64,000 nt of DNA from positions 1 to 64,000 of the forward strand of contig NZ_JOAI01000015.1 of NCBI RefSeq assembly GCF_000717715.1, read 5' to 3'. The stretch comes from Streptomyces sp. NRRL B-24484 (lineage in GTDB: Bacteria > Actinomycetota > Actinomycetes > Streptomycetales > Streptomycetaceae). Below the pieces are notes generated by a model. That model did not search any database. It had not been told where the DNA came from and saw only the letters and a list, made by a program, of their open reading frames with translations. The position numbers and the translations under genes were made by a program. This document shows positions 33,451 through 42,087 of this stretch, one piece after another (position 1 is the first letter of the stretch; every line of letters begins with the position of its first letter).

Positions 33451-34476
33451 ATGCGTATTGGTGTCCTGACCAGCGGCGGTGACTGCCCCGGCCTGAACGC
33501 CGTGATCCGTTCCGTGGTCCACCGGGGGGTGGTCGACCACGGCGACGAGATCATCGGTTTCCAGGACGGCTGGCGCGGCCTCCTCGAAGGCGTCCACCGT
33601 CCTCTCACCCTCGAATCGGTGAGCGGCATCCTCGCCCAGGGCGGCACGATCCTCGGCTCCTCGCGGGTCCAGCCGAGCCACCTGCGCGACGGTGTGGAGC
33701 GCGCCAAGCAGCACTGCAAGGACCTCGGGATCGACGCGGTCATCCCGATCGGCGGCGAGGGCACCCTCAAGGCCGCGAAGCTGATGAGCGACGCGGGCCT
33801 GCCGGTGGTCGGCGTGCCGAAGACGATCGACAACGACATCGCGTGCACCGACGTGACCTTCGGCTTCGACACCGCCGTCTCGGTGGCGACCGACGCGCTG
33901 GACCGCCTCAAGACCACCGCCGAGTCGCACCAGCGGGTCATGGTGGTCGAGGTGATGGGCCGCCACACCGGCTGGATCGCCCTGAACGCGGGCATGGCGG
34001 CCGGCGCCCACGCGATCGTGGTGCCGGAGCGCCCCTTCCACATCGACAAGCTGACCGACGTGGTGCGCGAGCGCTTCGACCGGCACAAGAAGTTCGCGAT
34101 CGTGGTCTGCGCCGAGGGTGCCAAGCCCGAGCCCGGCACCATGCCGTGGGAGGAGGGCACCAAGGACATGTACGGCCACGAGCGGTTCACCGGCATCGCC
34201 ACCCAGCTCTCCCGCGAGCTGGAGCACCGGCTCGGCAAGGAGGCCCGTCCGGTGATCCTCGGCCACACCCAGCGCGGCGGCACCCCGACCGCGTACGACC
34301 GGGTGCTCGCCACCCGCTTCGGCTGGCACGCGGTGGAGGCCGCCCACAAGGGCGCCTTCGGCCACATCACCGCGCTGCAGGGCACCGACATCCGTCTGGT
34401 GCCGCTCGCCGAGGCGGTCGCCGAGCTGAAGACCGTGCCGCAGGAGCGCTACACCGAGGCCGAGACGGTCATCTGA
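33451..34476 (+). CDS. pfkA: 6-phosphofructokinase
   Basis: A 341-residue enzyme that phosphorylates fructose-6-phosphate to fructose-1,6-bisphosphate in glycolysis. N-terminal phosphoryl-donor loop LTSGGDCPGLN, GGTILGSSR, PIGGEGTL, PKTIDNDI (catalytic Asp), VEVMGRHTGWIAL and GHTQRGGTPTAYDR. Length and sequence agree with actinomycete PfkA. The GGDC / GGEG pattern in place of GGDG is the form found in the PPi-/ATP-dependent group III; actinomycete members are known to use ATP. ATG 33451 has GGGGAG 10 bases upstream. A strong terminator follows. Confidence 0.95.
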   Translation: MRIGVLTSGGDCPGLNAVIRSVVHRGVVDHGDEIIGFQDGWRGLLEGVHRPLTLESVSGILAQGGTILGSSRVQPSHLRDGVERAKQHCKDLGIDAVIPIGGEGTLKAAKLMSDAGLPVVGVPKTIDNDIACTDVTFGFDTAVSVATDALDRLKTTAESHQRVMVVEVMGRHTGWIALNAGMAAGAHAIVVPERPFHIDKLTDVVRERFDRHKKFAIVVCAEGAKPEPGTMPWEEGTKDMYGHERFTGIATQLSRELEHRLGKEARPVILGHTQRGGTPTAYDRVLATRFGWHAVEAAHKGAFGHITALQGTDIRLVPLAEAVAELKTVPQERYTEAETVI

Positions 34477-34499
34477 CCCGGCCCCTCCGCAGCTCCCCG

Positions 34500-34534
34500 G
34501 GAGCCCCGTCCGCCGTCCCGGCGGGCGGGGCTCC
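34500..34534 (+). terminator. pfkA terminator
   Basis: A 15-bp stem (GGAGCCCCGTCCGCC / GGCGGGCGGGGCTCC, one G-T wobble) around a 5-base loop, followed by the pyrimidine-rich TTCTCTTCCCC. It lies 24 bases after the pfkA stop. Confidence 0.85.
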
Positions 34535-34553
34535 TTCTCTTCCCCCGCTTTTC

Positions 34554-34583
34554 TTGACTGATCGATCCAGATAGCGCTATGGT
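34554..34583 (+). promoter_or_regulatory. Promoter and candidate operator of the TetR gene (leaderless)
   Basis: TTGACT (34554-34559), 18-base spacer, TATGGT (34578-34583). Transcription would begin at about 34590, which is the A of the start codon, so the mRNA is probably leaderless; no ribosome-binding site is present. The spacer contains TGATCGATCCA, whose reverse complement shares TGGATCGA with the region before the MFS gene, a candidate autoregulatory operator. Confidence 0.65.
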
Positions 34584-34589
34584 CTTCCC

Positions 34590-35171
34590 ATGGCAAGGAC
34601 CAAGGAGTTCGACCCGGACGCGGCGCTGCAGGCGGCGCTGGAGCTGTTCTGGGAGCGCGGGTACGAGGCGACCTCGATGGCCGACCTCACCGGGCACCTG
34701 GGCATCGGCCGCGCCAGCCTGTACGCCACCTTCGGCGGCAAGCACGAGCTGTTCCTCAAGGCGCTGGACCGCTACCGGGAGAACACCGACGCCAAGCTGC
34801 TCGCCGAGCTCTCGCAGCCCGGCGCGGCCCTGCCCACCGTCCGCGCGGTGGTGCGGCGCTTCGCCGACGAGGCGGTCCGCGAGCAGCGGCACCGCGGCTG
34901 CCTGATCACCAACACCGCCACCGAACTCGCCACCCGCGACCCGGACGCGGCCCGCCGCGTGCGGGCCAGCTGGGACACCCTGGAGACGCTCACCGCCGGC
35001 GCACTGGCCCGGGCACAGGCCCAGGGCGAACTGGCGCCGGAGAAGGACCCGCGGGCGATCGCCCGCCTGCTGCTCACCGTGATGCAGGGCATGCGGGTGA
35101 TCGGCAAGGCGGGCGACGACCCGCGACGGGTCACCGACGCGGCGGACCTCGCACTCTCGCTGCTCGACTGA
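34590..35171 (+). CDS. TetR/AcrR family transcriptional regulator
   Basis: A 193-residue regulator. The N-terminal HTH (about 10-55) reads ALELFWERGYEATSMADLTGHLGIGRASLYATFGGKHELF, a textbook TetR DNA-binding domain. The C-terminal ligand domain resembles the TetR_C family with LAEL and RGCLITNTATELA, the pattern found in regulators of short-chain or electrophile-responsive transporters. It sits 97 bp before an MFS transporter in the same direction and most likely represses it and itself. Probably translated from a leaderless transcript. Confidence 0.93.
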   Translation: MARTKEFDPDAALQAALELFWERGYEATSMADLTGHLGIGRASLYATFGGKHELFLKALDRYRENTDAKLLAELSQPGAALPTVRAVVRRFADEAVREQRHRGCLITNTATELATRDPDAARRVRASWDTLETLTAGALARAQAQGELAPEKDPRAIARLLLTVMQGMRVIGKAGDDPRRVTDAADLALSLLD

Positions 35172-35236
35172 GCCCCACGGACCGGATCCACCGCTCCACC
35201 GGCCGCCCTCCGGCGGCCCTCCGCACGGCCTCATAT

Positions 35237-35247
35237 TGGATCGAACG
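35237..35247. promoter_or_regulatory. Candidate TetR operator before the MFS gene
   Basis: TGGATCGAACG shares TGGATCGA with the reverse complement of the sequence inside the tetR promoter (34559-34569). It is 22 bases before the MFS start codon, a position that would block transcription or initiation. Confidence 0.35.
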
Positions 35248-35268
35248 GTACAGAAAGAGGGGGAGACC

Positions 35269-36615
35269 ATGGCTGCCACGGCCATCACTCCGCAGTCCAC
35301 CGGCGCACCGGCGCCACGCACGGCACCCGGCTTCGCCCTGCTCGGCACCGTCCAGGCGACGCTGATCTTCACCCTGATGGCGATCTCCGTGCCGCTGCCC
35401 GACATCGGCCGCGAGTTCGGCCTCGACCACAGTCGACTCGTCCTGCTCAACGCCGCCTACGGGCTCTCCTTCGCCGCCCTGCTGCTGCTCGGCGGGCGCC
35501 TCACCGACCGCTACGGCGGCCGCCGGATGCTCACCACCGGCCTGGTGGTGCTCGGCCTCGCCTCGATCGCCGCCCCGCTCGCCCCCGGCTACACGGCCCT
35601 GCTGCTGCTCCGCTTCCTCCAGGGCGCGGCCGCGGCCCTGGTCGCCCCGGCCGGGATGGCCGTCCTCAAGACCCTGCTGCCCGGCCCGGCGGCCTACGGC
35701 CGGGCGATGGCCACCTGGGGCGGGCTCTCCGTGCTCGGCGCCACCACCGGCAACCTCGCCTCCGGGGCCGTCGCCAGCTGGCTCTCCTGGCGCTGGATGT
35801 TCGCCGTCCCGGTGATCGTCGTCGCCGCCGCCCTCGCCCTCGCCCCCGCGCTGCTGCCCCGCGACCCGGCCCGCGAGCGGCGGCCCGCCCTCGACCTGCC
35901 CGGTGCCGTCCTCGCCACCGCCGGCACCGTGCTGGTCAGCTACGGCCTCGTCCTGACCGAGACCGGCGGCTGGCAGCTGCCGCTCGCCCTCGGCCTGCTG
36001 GTCCTCGCCGCCTTCGTGCTCCGCGAGCGGCGTGCCGCCGAGCCGCTGCTGCCGCTCGGCTTCCTGCGCGGCGGACGCCGCCTGCTCGGCCTCGCCGCCA
36101 CCATGCTCAGCGCCGGCGGCACCGCCACCCTCTTCCTGCTGCTCACCCTGCACCTCCAGCAGGACCTGGGCTGGACCCCGCTCGCCACCTCCGGCGCCTT
36201 CCTCCCCTACGCCGCCGCCCTGCTCCTCGGCGGGCAGGCCGCCGGGCCGCTGGTCGGCCGGATCGGGCCGAAGGCCGTCACCACCACCGGTCTGGCCACC
36301 GGCGCGGCCGGCCTGTTCGCCCTCGCCCACCTCGGCGCGGGCTCCGGCTACCTGCCGCTCGTCCCCGGGCTGGTGCTGCTGCCCCTCGGTGCGGCGCTCG
36401 CCTTCGCCGGAGCGGCGGTGCTCGCCACCGACGGCGTCCCCGAGGAGCAGATCGGCCTGGCCGGCGGCGTCCTCAACACGGCGATGGAGCTCGGCCCGAC
36501 CGTCCTGCTGACCGCCCTCCTCACGGTCGGCTCCGGCGGCGCCGCACTGGCCGCAGCCGGCACCCTCTTCGCCCTGACCGCCCTCACCGGCACCCTCGCC
36601 ACCCGCCGCACCTGA
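35269..36615 (+). CDS. MFS transporter, drug:H+ antiporter type
   Basis: A 448-residue membrane protein with about 14 hydrophobic segments, the DHA2-like topology. Motif A is GRLTDRYGGRRML between helices 2 and 3; motif B/C-like sequence GRAMATWGGLSVLGATTGNLASG follows helix 4-5. No substrate-specific feature can be read. The upstream TetR gene makes an inducible efflux system likely. ATG 35269 follows AGAGGGGGAG; an in-frame ATT/ATG-less extension to 35236 is not needed. Confidence 0.9.
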   Translation: MAATAITPQSTGAPAPRTAPGFALLGTVQATLIFTLMAISVPLPDIGREFGLDHSRLVLLNAAYGLSFAALLLLGGRLTDRYGGRRMLTTGLVVLGLASIAAPLAPGYTALLLLRFLQGAAAALVAPAGMAVLKTLLPGPAAYGRAMATWGGLSVLGATTGNLASGAVASWLSWRWMFAVPVIVVAAALALAPALLPRDPARERRPALDLPGAVLATAGTVLVSYGLVLTETGGWQLPLALGLLVLAAFVLRERRAAEPLLPLGFLRGGRRLLGLAATMLSAGGTATLFLLLTLHLQQDLGWTPLATSGAFLPYAAALLLGGQAAGPLVGRIGPKAVTTTGLATGAAGLFALAHLGAGSGYLPLVPGLVLLPLGAALAFAGAAVLATDGVPEEQIGLAGGVLNTAMELGPTVLLTALLTVGSGGAALAAAGTLFALTALTGTLATRRT

Positions 36616-36743
36616 CCGGCCGTCCCTTTCGGCGCACCCCCGAGGGACGATCGGCCCATGGCCGGGGTCCCGGGCACACCATAGGTTGGGTGAGCGGCCG
36701 GGGCGCCCGGCCGCGGCCCTCGTGAGCAGGAGGAGCAACCCCG

Positions 36744-37751
36744 ATGGAGATCCTCGCCTACGGCGTGCAGACCGACGAGCGTCCGCTGCTCGACGCCGCG
36801 TTCGCCGGCCGGCACCCGCTGCGCATGATGGACGTCTTCCTCACCCGGGACACCGCACCGCTCGCCGACAGCTACCCCGTGGTGTCCAGCAGCGTCAACG
36901 ACGAGCTGGACGGCGAGGTGCTGGCCCGGCTCGCCGCGGGCGGCACCAAGCTGATCACCCAGCGCTCCACCGGCTTCAACAACATCGACCTGGTGGCCGC
37001 CCGCGACCTCGGCCTGACCGTCGCCCGGGTCTCCCACTACTCCCCGCACGCGGTGGCCGAGCACGCCTGGGCGCTGGCCCTGGCCGTGAACCGGCGCCTG
37101 CTGCGCGCGGCGAGCCGCACCCGGGAGTTCGACTTCAGGCTGGACGGTCTGCTCGGCCGGGACGTCCACGGGATGACCGTCGGCGTGATCGGCACCGGCA
37201 AGATCGGCGAGTGCTTCGCCCGGATCGCGCACGGCTTCGGCACCGAACTCCTCGGCTGGGACGTCGCCCCCAACCCCGCCTGCCGGGAGCTCGGCCTGCA
37301 GTACGTCGGGAAGGACGAGCTGCTGGAGCGCAGCGACCTGGTGAGTCTGCACGTGCCGCTGCTGCCGGACACCCGCCACCTGATCGACGCGGCCGCGCTC
37401 GCCCGGATGAAGGACGACGCGATCCTGGTGAACTCCAGCCGCGGCGGACTGGTCGACAGTGCCGCCCTGGTCGAGACCCTACGGGCCGGCCGCCTCGCCG
37501 GGGTCGGACTCGACGTGTACGAGGAGGAGACCGGCGTCTTCTTCACCGACCGGTCGGTGCAGGGCGTGACCGACGACGTGCTGGCCCGGCTGATGACCTT
37601 CCCGCACGTGCTGGTCACCTCCCACCAGGCGTACTTCACCCGGACCGCGGTCGGCCAGATCATCGCCGCGACCGTCCGCAACGTCGAGGACTTCGCGGCC
37701 GGCCGGACGGGCGAGAACACCCTCGTCCCGGCCGGCGCCGACGCCGGCTGA
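36744..37751 (+). CDS. D-2-hydroxyacid dehydrogenase (D-lactate dehydrogenase type)
   Basis: A 335-residue NAD-dependent enzyme. NAD motif GVIGTGKIGECFARIAHGFG near residues 148-167. The catalytic triad is represented by Arg in NSSRGGLVD (about 235), Glu in YEEE (about 264) and His in SHQAYFT (about 296). The N-terminal catalytic half includes QRSTGFNNIDL. The overall pattern is that of fermentative D-lactate dehydrogenase (LdhA), interconverting pyruvate and D-lactate. AGGAGGAG precedes the ATG. A -10-like TAGGTT lies at 36682. Confidence 0.9.
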   Translation: MEILAYGVQTDERPLLDAAFAGRHPLRMMDVFLTRDTAPLADSYPVVSSSVNDELDGEVLARLAAGGTKLITQRSTGFNNIDLVAARDLGLTVARVSHYSPHAVAEHAWALALAVNRRLLRAASRTREFDFRLDGLLGRDVHGMTVGVIGTGKIGECFARIAHGFGTELLGWDVAPNPACRELGLQYVGKDELLERSDLVSLHVPLLPDTRHLIDAAALARMKDDAILVNSSRGGLVDSAALVETLRAGRLAGVGLDVYEEETGVFFTDRSVQGVTDDVLARLMTFPHVLVTSHQAYFTRTAVGQIIAATVRNVEDFAAGRTGENTLVPAGADAG

Positions 37752-37899
37752 CCCCGCCCGGTCCGGCCGCCCGCCCGGGCCCGGGGGCGGGTGCGGTCGG
37801 TTCGTAAGCGCCGCCTAGGCTGTGCCGGAAGCAAAACGGACGAACCGGACCGGCCCCGCGGGCGGGTCCGGTCGGCACCAGCGAAGGCAGGACGCGCCG

Positions 37900-38883
37900 A
37901 TGGGCGACGGCATGGCAGGGATGCACCACCACGGCGGAACGGGCACGCTCGGCCCGTACAGCCCGTCCGCCGCACTCGGCTGGTCGCCGGACTGGCCCTT
38001 CCTGATCGGCGCGGTGCTCGCCCTCGGCCTGTACACGGTGGCCGCGATCCGGCTCTGGCGGCGCGGCGACAAGTGGCCGGTCGGCCGGATGATCGCCTGG
38101 ACGGCGGGCCTCGGCACGATCGTCCTGGTGACCTGCACCGGGCTGAACGACTACGGCATGGTGCTGTTCAGCGCCCACATGATCCAGCACATGGTGCTGT
38201 CCATGCTCGCCCCCATCCTGCTGCTGCTCGGCGCCCCGATCACGCTGGCGCTGCGCGCCCTGCGCCCGGTCCGCAAGGGCAGCGGCCGCGGCCCGCGCGA
38301 GCTGCTGGTGGCCCTGCTGCACAGCCGGTACGTCCGGGTGGTCTCGCACCCCGGCGCGACCATCCCGCTGTTCGTCGCCAGCCTGTACGCGCTGTACTTC
38401 TCGCCGCTGTTCGACTACCTGATGCAGTACCGCCTCGGGCACCTCGCGATGATGGTCCACTTCCTGGCGGTCGGCATGCTCTTCTTCTGGCCGATCATGG
38501 GCGTGGACCCGGGCCCGCACCGGCCGGGCTACATCATGCGCATCCTGGAGCTCTTCGTGGGGATGCCGTTCCACGCCTTCTTCGGCGTGGCCGTGATGAT
38601 GGCGACCCACCCGCTGGTGACCACCTTCACCGACGCCGCCGCCCCGCCCGGCACCAAGCTGCTGGACGACCAGGAGCTGGCCGGCGGCATCACCTGGGCG
38701 TTCGGCGAGATCCCGACCGCGATCGTGCTGATCGCCCTCACCCTGCAGTGGGCGCGCTCCGAGGAGCGGCAGGCCCGTCGGCGCGACCGTGCCGCGGACC
38801 GCGACGGCGACGCCGAGCTCGCCGCCTACAACGCCTACCTGGCCGCGCTGGACCGGCGCGGCCGCGCCGCCGACGCGGGCTGA
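37900..38883 (+). CDS. CtaG-type (caa3) cytochrome c oxidase assembly protein
   Basis: A 327-residue membrane protein with a His-rich N terminus (MHHHGGTG) and about seven hydrophobic segments. Conserved His-rich features are FSAHMIQHMVLSMLAPILLLLGAPITLALR, LGHLAMMVHFLAVGMLFFWPIMGVDPGP and GMPFHAFFGVAVMM, which define the caa3_CtaG family. It probably helps insert copper into or assemble cytochrome oxidase. Its C terminus is charged and cytoplasmic. ATG 37900 is preferred over the upstream in-frame ATG, which adds a hydrophilic stretch. It is a single gene. Confidence 0.9.
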   Translation: MGDGMAGMHHHGGTGTLGPYSPSAALGWSPDWPFLIGAVLALGLYTVAAIRLWRRGDKWPVGRMIAWTAGLGTIVLVTCTGLNDYGMVLFSAHMIQHMVLSMLAPILLLLGAPITLALRALRPVRKGSGRGPRELLVALLHSRYVRVVSHPGATIPLFVASLYALYFSPLFDYLMQYRLGHLAMMVHFLAVGMLFFWPIMGVDPGPHRPGYIMRILELFVGMPFHAFFGVAVMMATHPLVTTFTDAAAPPGTKLLDDQELAGGITWAFGEIPTAIVLIALTLQWARSEERQARRRDRAADRDGDAELAAYNAYLAALDRRGRAADAG

Positions 38884-38909
38884 GCCCGCCGCCCTCCGCC
38901 CGACACGAC

Positions 38910-38942
38910 GAGCCCCGCCCGGTACCGCACCGGGCGGGGCTC
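38910..38942. terminator. Bidirectional hairpin terminator
   Basis: A perfect 14-bp stem, GAGCCCCGCCCGGT / ACCGGGCGGGGCTC, with a 5-base loop, between the converging ctaG-like and sigma factor genes. Confidence 0.85.
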
Positions 38943-38971
38943 GCTGCCGTTCGGGGCCGTGCCCGGCCGGG

Positions 38972-39850
38972 TCAGTCCCCCAGGAGGTCCAGGTCGAGCC
39001 GGGCGAGCCGCTCCGGGTCGGCCAGGATGTCGATCGCGGTGATCAGGCCGTCGACGACCACGAAGTCCATGACCGAGACCGGCCGGCCGTCGACCACGGT
39101 GACCGTGCCGGCCCCGCCGTTGACCAGCGCCGGCCGGGAGAACGGCGCCATGTGCCGGAACCTGAGCGCCTGCGAGGCGACCTCGCGGGCACCGCGCACC
39201 ACGATCAGCGGTACGGCCGGGCCGTCGTCGGCCCGCAGCACCACGTCCGGGTGGAGCACGGCGACCAGCGCCTCGAAGTCGCCGCCGCGGGAGGCGGCGA
39301 GGAAGGCGTCCACCACCTCGCGGCGGCGCACCGGGTCCGGATCGGGTGCCGGCGCGGCGCCCTGGACGCGGCGCCGGGCGCGGCTGGCCAGCTGCCGGGC
39401 CGCGGCCGGGGTGCGGTCCACGATCGGCGCGATCTCGTCGAACGGCAGGCCGAACATGTCGTGCAGCACGAAGGCCAGCCGCTCGGCCGGGGCGAGCTGC
39501 TCCAGCACGACGAGCAGCGCGAGCCCGACCGAGTCGGCGAGCAGCGCCTGCTGCTCGGGGTCGGCACCGTCGGCGGTCGCCACCACCGGGTCGGGCAGCC
39601 GTTCGCCGATCGGCTCCTCGCGGCGGGTCCGGCGGGTGCGGAGCATGTCCAGGCAGACCCGGCCGACCACGGTGGTGAGCCAGCCGCCGAGGTTCTCCAC
39701 CTCGTCGGCGTCGGTGCGGCTCAGCTTCAGCCAGGCCTCCTGCACGGCGTCGTCGGCCTCGCCGAGCGAACCCAGCATCCGGTACGCCACCGACCGCAGA
39801 TGGCCGCGGTGGCTCTCGAAGCGCTCGGCCAGCCAGTCGTTCCGGTTCAT
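38972..39850 (-). CDS. ECF41/SigJ-type RNA polymerase sigma factor
   Basis: A 292-residue ECF sigma factor. Region 2 (about 10-80) has LRSVAYRMLGSLGEADDAVQEAWLKLSR and GWLTTVVGRVCLDMLRTRR. Region 4 (about 105-165) has LAPAERLAFVLHDMFGLPFDEIAPIVDRTPAAARQLASRARRRV. A C-terminal SnoaL-like domain (about 175-290) is the hallmark of ECF41, where it controls the sigma factor in place of an anti-sigma. The usual carboxymuconolactone decarboxylase-type partner gene is not adjacent. The gene starts 25 bp after ureD on the same strand, with a strong GAGGAGGGG site, so cotranscription with urease is possible. Confidence 0.92.
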   Translation of the reverse strand: MNRNDWLAERFESHRGHLRSVAYRMLGSLGEADDAVQEAWLKLSRTDADEVENLGGWLTTVVGRVCLDMLRTRRTRREEPIGERLPDPVVATADGADPEQQALLADSVGLALLVVLEQLAPAERLAFVLHDMFGLPFDEIAPIVDRTPAAARQLASRARRRVQGAAPAPDPDPVRRREVVDAFLAASRGGDFEALVAVLHPDVVLRADDGPAVPLIVVRGAREVASQALRFRHMAPFSRPALVNGGAGTVTVVDGRPVSVMDFVVVDGLITAIDILADPERLARLDLDLLGD

Positions 39851-39875
39851 CGGGCCCCTCCTCGTCGGTGTGCTC

Positions 39876-40757
39876 TCACCTCTCTGACGTTCGGGCGGCC
39901 GCGGAGGTGACGGTTCCGCCCGAACCGTTCCGGTCGGTGTCGGGTGCGAGCAGCCGGCGCAGCGCGAGGGCGTCCGGGGCGAGGGCGGTGAGCAGGGTCG
40001 CGGGCGGGCCGTCGGCGGGGCCGGGCAGGGTGAGCAGGGCGGCGTCGGTGCCGTCCGGGGGCGGCGCCGGGGCGGGCAGGCCGACGGTGAGCAGCTGTCC
40101 GACGGCGCGGTGCGGGCCGAGGACGGCGGGGCCGTCCCAGCCGGGTGCGCCGGGGCCGAGGTCGGTCTGCTGGTCGAGCAGGACGCGGTCGGTCGGGCCG
40201 GGGCCGGTCAGGTGGACGGTGAGCCGGGCGGTGATCCGGCCGGGCGGGGCGCCGCGGGTGTGGTCGTGCAGCCGGCCGAGCACCTGTTCCTCGCGCAGCC
40301 GCAGCCGGGCCCCGGGGGCGAGGTGGACGACGGTGGTGAGCAGCAGGTGGCTGCCGGCGGCGGCGATGACGGGTTCGGGGCGCCAGTCGAGTTCGGCGTC
40401 CTCGCCGACGGTGAGGTGCAGCTCGTAGCGGGCGGGGGCGCCGCCGCGGCCGGGGAGGCTGACGGTGGCGGCGGCACTGGTGACGGTGAGGGCGGCGCCG
40501 GGCCGGACCTCGGCGTGCAGGGCGAGCCGGTCGCCGCCGAGCGGGGCGGCCATCGAGCCGATCACGCAGACGTGGGCGGTGCCCGGGGCGCCGCGGGTGC
40601 GGCGCAGGGCGAGCGGGCCGGCGCCGGCGAGGACGGGCAGCGCGGTGCCGCCGCGGCCGTCGGGGGCGGCGGTGATCCGGGCGGTGGCGTCGACGGCGGC
40701 CGGGTGCGGGGCGGTGGTGTGCCCGGCGGCCGGGTGCCGGGCGCCGGTGACGGTCAC
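39876..40757 (-). CDS. ureD: Urease accessory protein UreD
   Basis: A 293-residue UreD/UreH scaffold for nickel insertion into apo-urease. Features seen are [49 protein letters not shown] and [13 protein letters not shown]; the latter resembles the R-E-G region of other UreD proteins. Last of the six ure genes. Its GTG start overlaps the ureG stop by four bases. Confidence 0.93.
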   Translation of the reverse strand: MTVTGARHPAAGHTTAPHPAAVDATARITAAPDGRGGTALPVLAGAGPLALRRTRGAPGTAHVCVIGSMAAPLGGDRLALHAEVRPGAALTVTSAAATVSLPGRGGAPARYELHLTVGEDAELDWRPEPVIAAAGSHLLLTTVVHLAPGARLRLREEQVLGRLHDHTRGAPPGRITARLTVHLTGPGPTDRVLLDQQTDLGPGAPGWDGPAVLGPHRAVGQLLTVGLPAPAPPPDGTDAALLTLPGPADGPPATLLTALAPDALALRRLLAPDTDRNGSGGTVTSAAARTSER

Positions 40758-41431
40758 CGTTCGGCGAGCCGGGCGCGGACCCAGGCGGCGACCGGGGCGA
40801 CGCCGTCCGGGGCGGTGAGGGCGGTGAAGACGGTGGGCAGGCCGCCGCGCTGGGCCTCGGCGTCGCGGGCCATCACCGCGAGGTCGGCACCGACCAGCGG
40901 GGCGAGGTCGGTCTTGTTGACGACGAGCAGGTCGGAGGTGGAGACGCCGGGGCCGCCCTTGCGGGGGATCTTGTCGCCGCCGGAGACGTCGATGACGAAG
41001 ATCTGGTGGTCGACCAGGCCGCGGCTGAAGGTGGCGGTGAGGTTGTCGCCGCCGGACTCGACGAGCACCAGGTCGAGCGGGCCGACGGTCTCCTCCAGTT
41101 CCTCGACGGCCTCCAGGTTGGCGGAGATGTCGTCGCGGATCGCGGTGTGCGGGCAGCAGCCGGTCTCGACGGCGGCGATCCGTTCGGGCGGCAGGACGGC
41201 GTTGCGCAGGAGGAACTCGGCGTCCTCGGTGGTGTAGATGTCGTTGGTGACGACGGCGAGCGAGATCTCGTCGCGCAGTTCCCGGCAGAGTGCGGCGACG
41301 GTGGCGGTCTTGCCGGAGCCGACCGGGCCGCCGAGGCCGATCCGCAGGGCGCGGCGGGTGCGGGTGGCGGTCTGCTCGGTCCAGGTGTGGCGGGCGGGGG
41401 CGTCGTGGGGGTCGACGTGGTCACGATGCAA
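40754..41431 (-). CDS. ureG: Urease accessory GTPase UreG
   Basis: A 225-residue GTPase that delivers nickel to the UreF-UreD-urease complex. P-loop [15 protein letters not shown]; metal-binding CPH in [32 protein letters not shown] base-recognition motif. The likely start is TTG 41431, which gives [10 protein letters not shown], a short His-rich N terminus as in other actinomycete UreG proteins, and overlaps ureF by 11 bases. The longer reading to 41530 would add Pro-rich sequence antisense to nothing known and is rejected. Confidence 0.95.
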   Translation of the reverse strand: MHRDHVDPHDAPARHTWTEQTATRTRRALRIGLGGPVGSGKTATVAALCRELRDEISLAVVTNDIYTTEDAEFLLRNAVLPPERIAAVETGCCPHTAIRDDISANLEAVEELEETVGPLDLVLVESGGDNLTATFSRGLVDHQIFVIDVSGGDKIPRKGGPGVSTSDLLVVNKTDLAPLVGADLAVMARDAEAQRGGLPTVFTALTAPDGVAPVAAWVRARLAER

Positions 41432-42077
41432 AGAGGCGGACCTTCCAGGAGCGGTGCTGTTCGGCGTGGACGTCGAGCAGCGGGGCGGAGGCGGCGGGCA
41501 GGGTGCCGCGGGCGGCGGCGTCCGCGGCACGGGCGGCCACGGTGTCGAGGTCGGGGGCGAGCCGGGCGAGCACGGCGGCGACCTCGTAGGGGTCGAGGCC
41601 GAGCAGCCGGACGCAGGCGGTGGCGGGACCGTTGACGCTCTCGTAGGCGGCGAGGGCGGCGGCGTCCGCGGGGGTGAGCCCGGCGGCGCGGGCGGTGGTG
41701 CCGAGCGCGACGGGGTGGTGGGGGCCGCGGGGGTGGGCGGCGTGCAGCAGGTCGAGGGCGAGGTGCGGCCAGGCCGCGCGGGCGGCGCGCAGCAGTTGGC
41801 GGCCGAGGCGGCGGCTGGTGTCGCGCAGGGCGGGCGAGGGGGTGCGGGCCTCGGCGGCGGCGTCGAGGGCGGCGGGGTCGGCGTCCTCGGCGGCGGCCGC
41901 CGCGGCGAGGGCGGCGGCGGTCAGGCCGGTGGTGTGCAGGCGTCCGGTGAGGAAGGCGGCGAGGGTGTCGGCGTCGTGGATCCGGCCGGCCCGGACGGCG
42001 GCCTCGGCGCCACCGGAGTGGGCGTGGCCGCCGGCCGGGAAGCGGCCGTCGGCGAGGAGCAGCAGGGCGGCGTGCAC
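41421..42077 (-). CDS. ureF: Urease accessory protein UreF
   Basis: A 218-residue helical protein of the UreF family, the GTPase-regulating partner of Ure[22 protein letters not shown] at the N terminus and the Ala-rich helical body agree with the family; [16 protein letters not shown] is a typical conserved stretch. GTG 42077 lies 10 bp after the ureC stop. No ureE is present between ureC and ureF, as in many actinomycetes. Confidence 0.9.
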   Translation of the reverse strand: MHAALLLLADGRFPAGGHAHSGGAEAAVRAGRIHDADTLAAFLTGRLHTTGLTAAALAAAAAAEDADPAALDAAAEARTPSPALRDTSRRLGRQLLRAARAAWPHLALDLLHAAHPRGPHHPVALGTTARAAGLTPADAAALAAYESVNGPATACVRLLGLDPYEVAAVLARLAPDLDTVAARAADAAARGTLPAASAPLLDVHAEQHRSWKVRLFAS

Positions 42078-42087
42078 CTGGGCCTCC

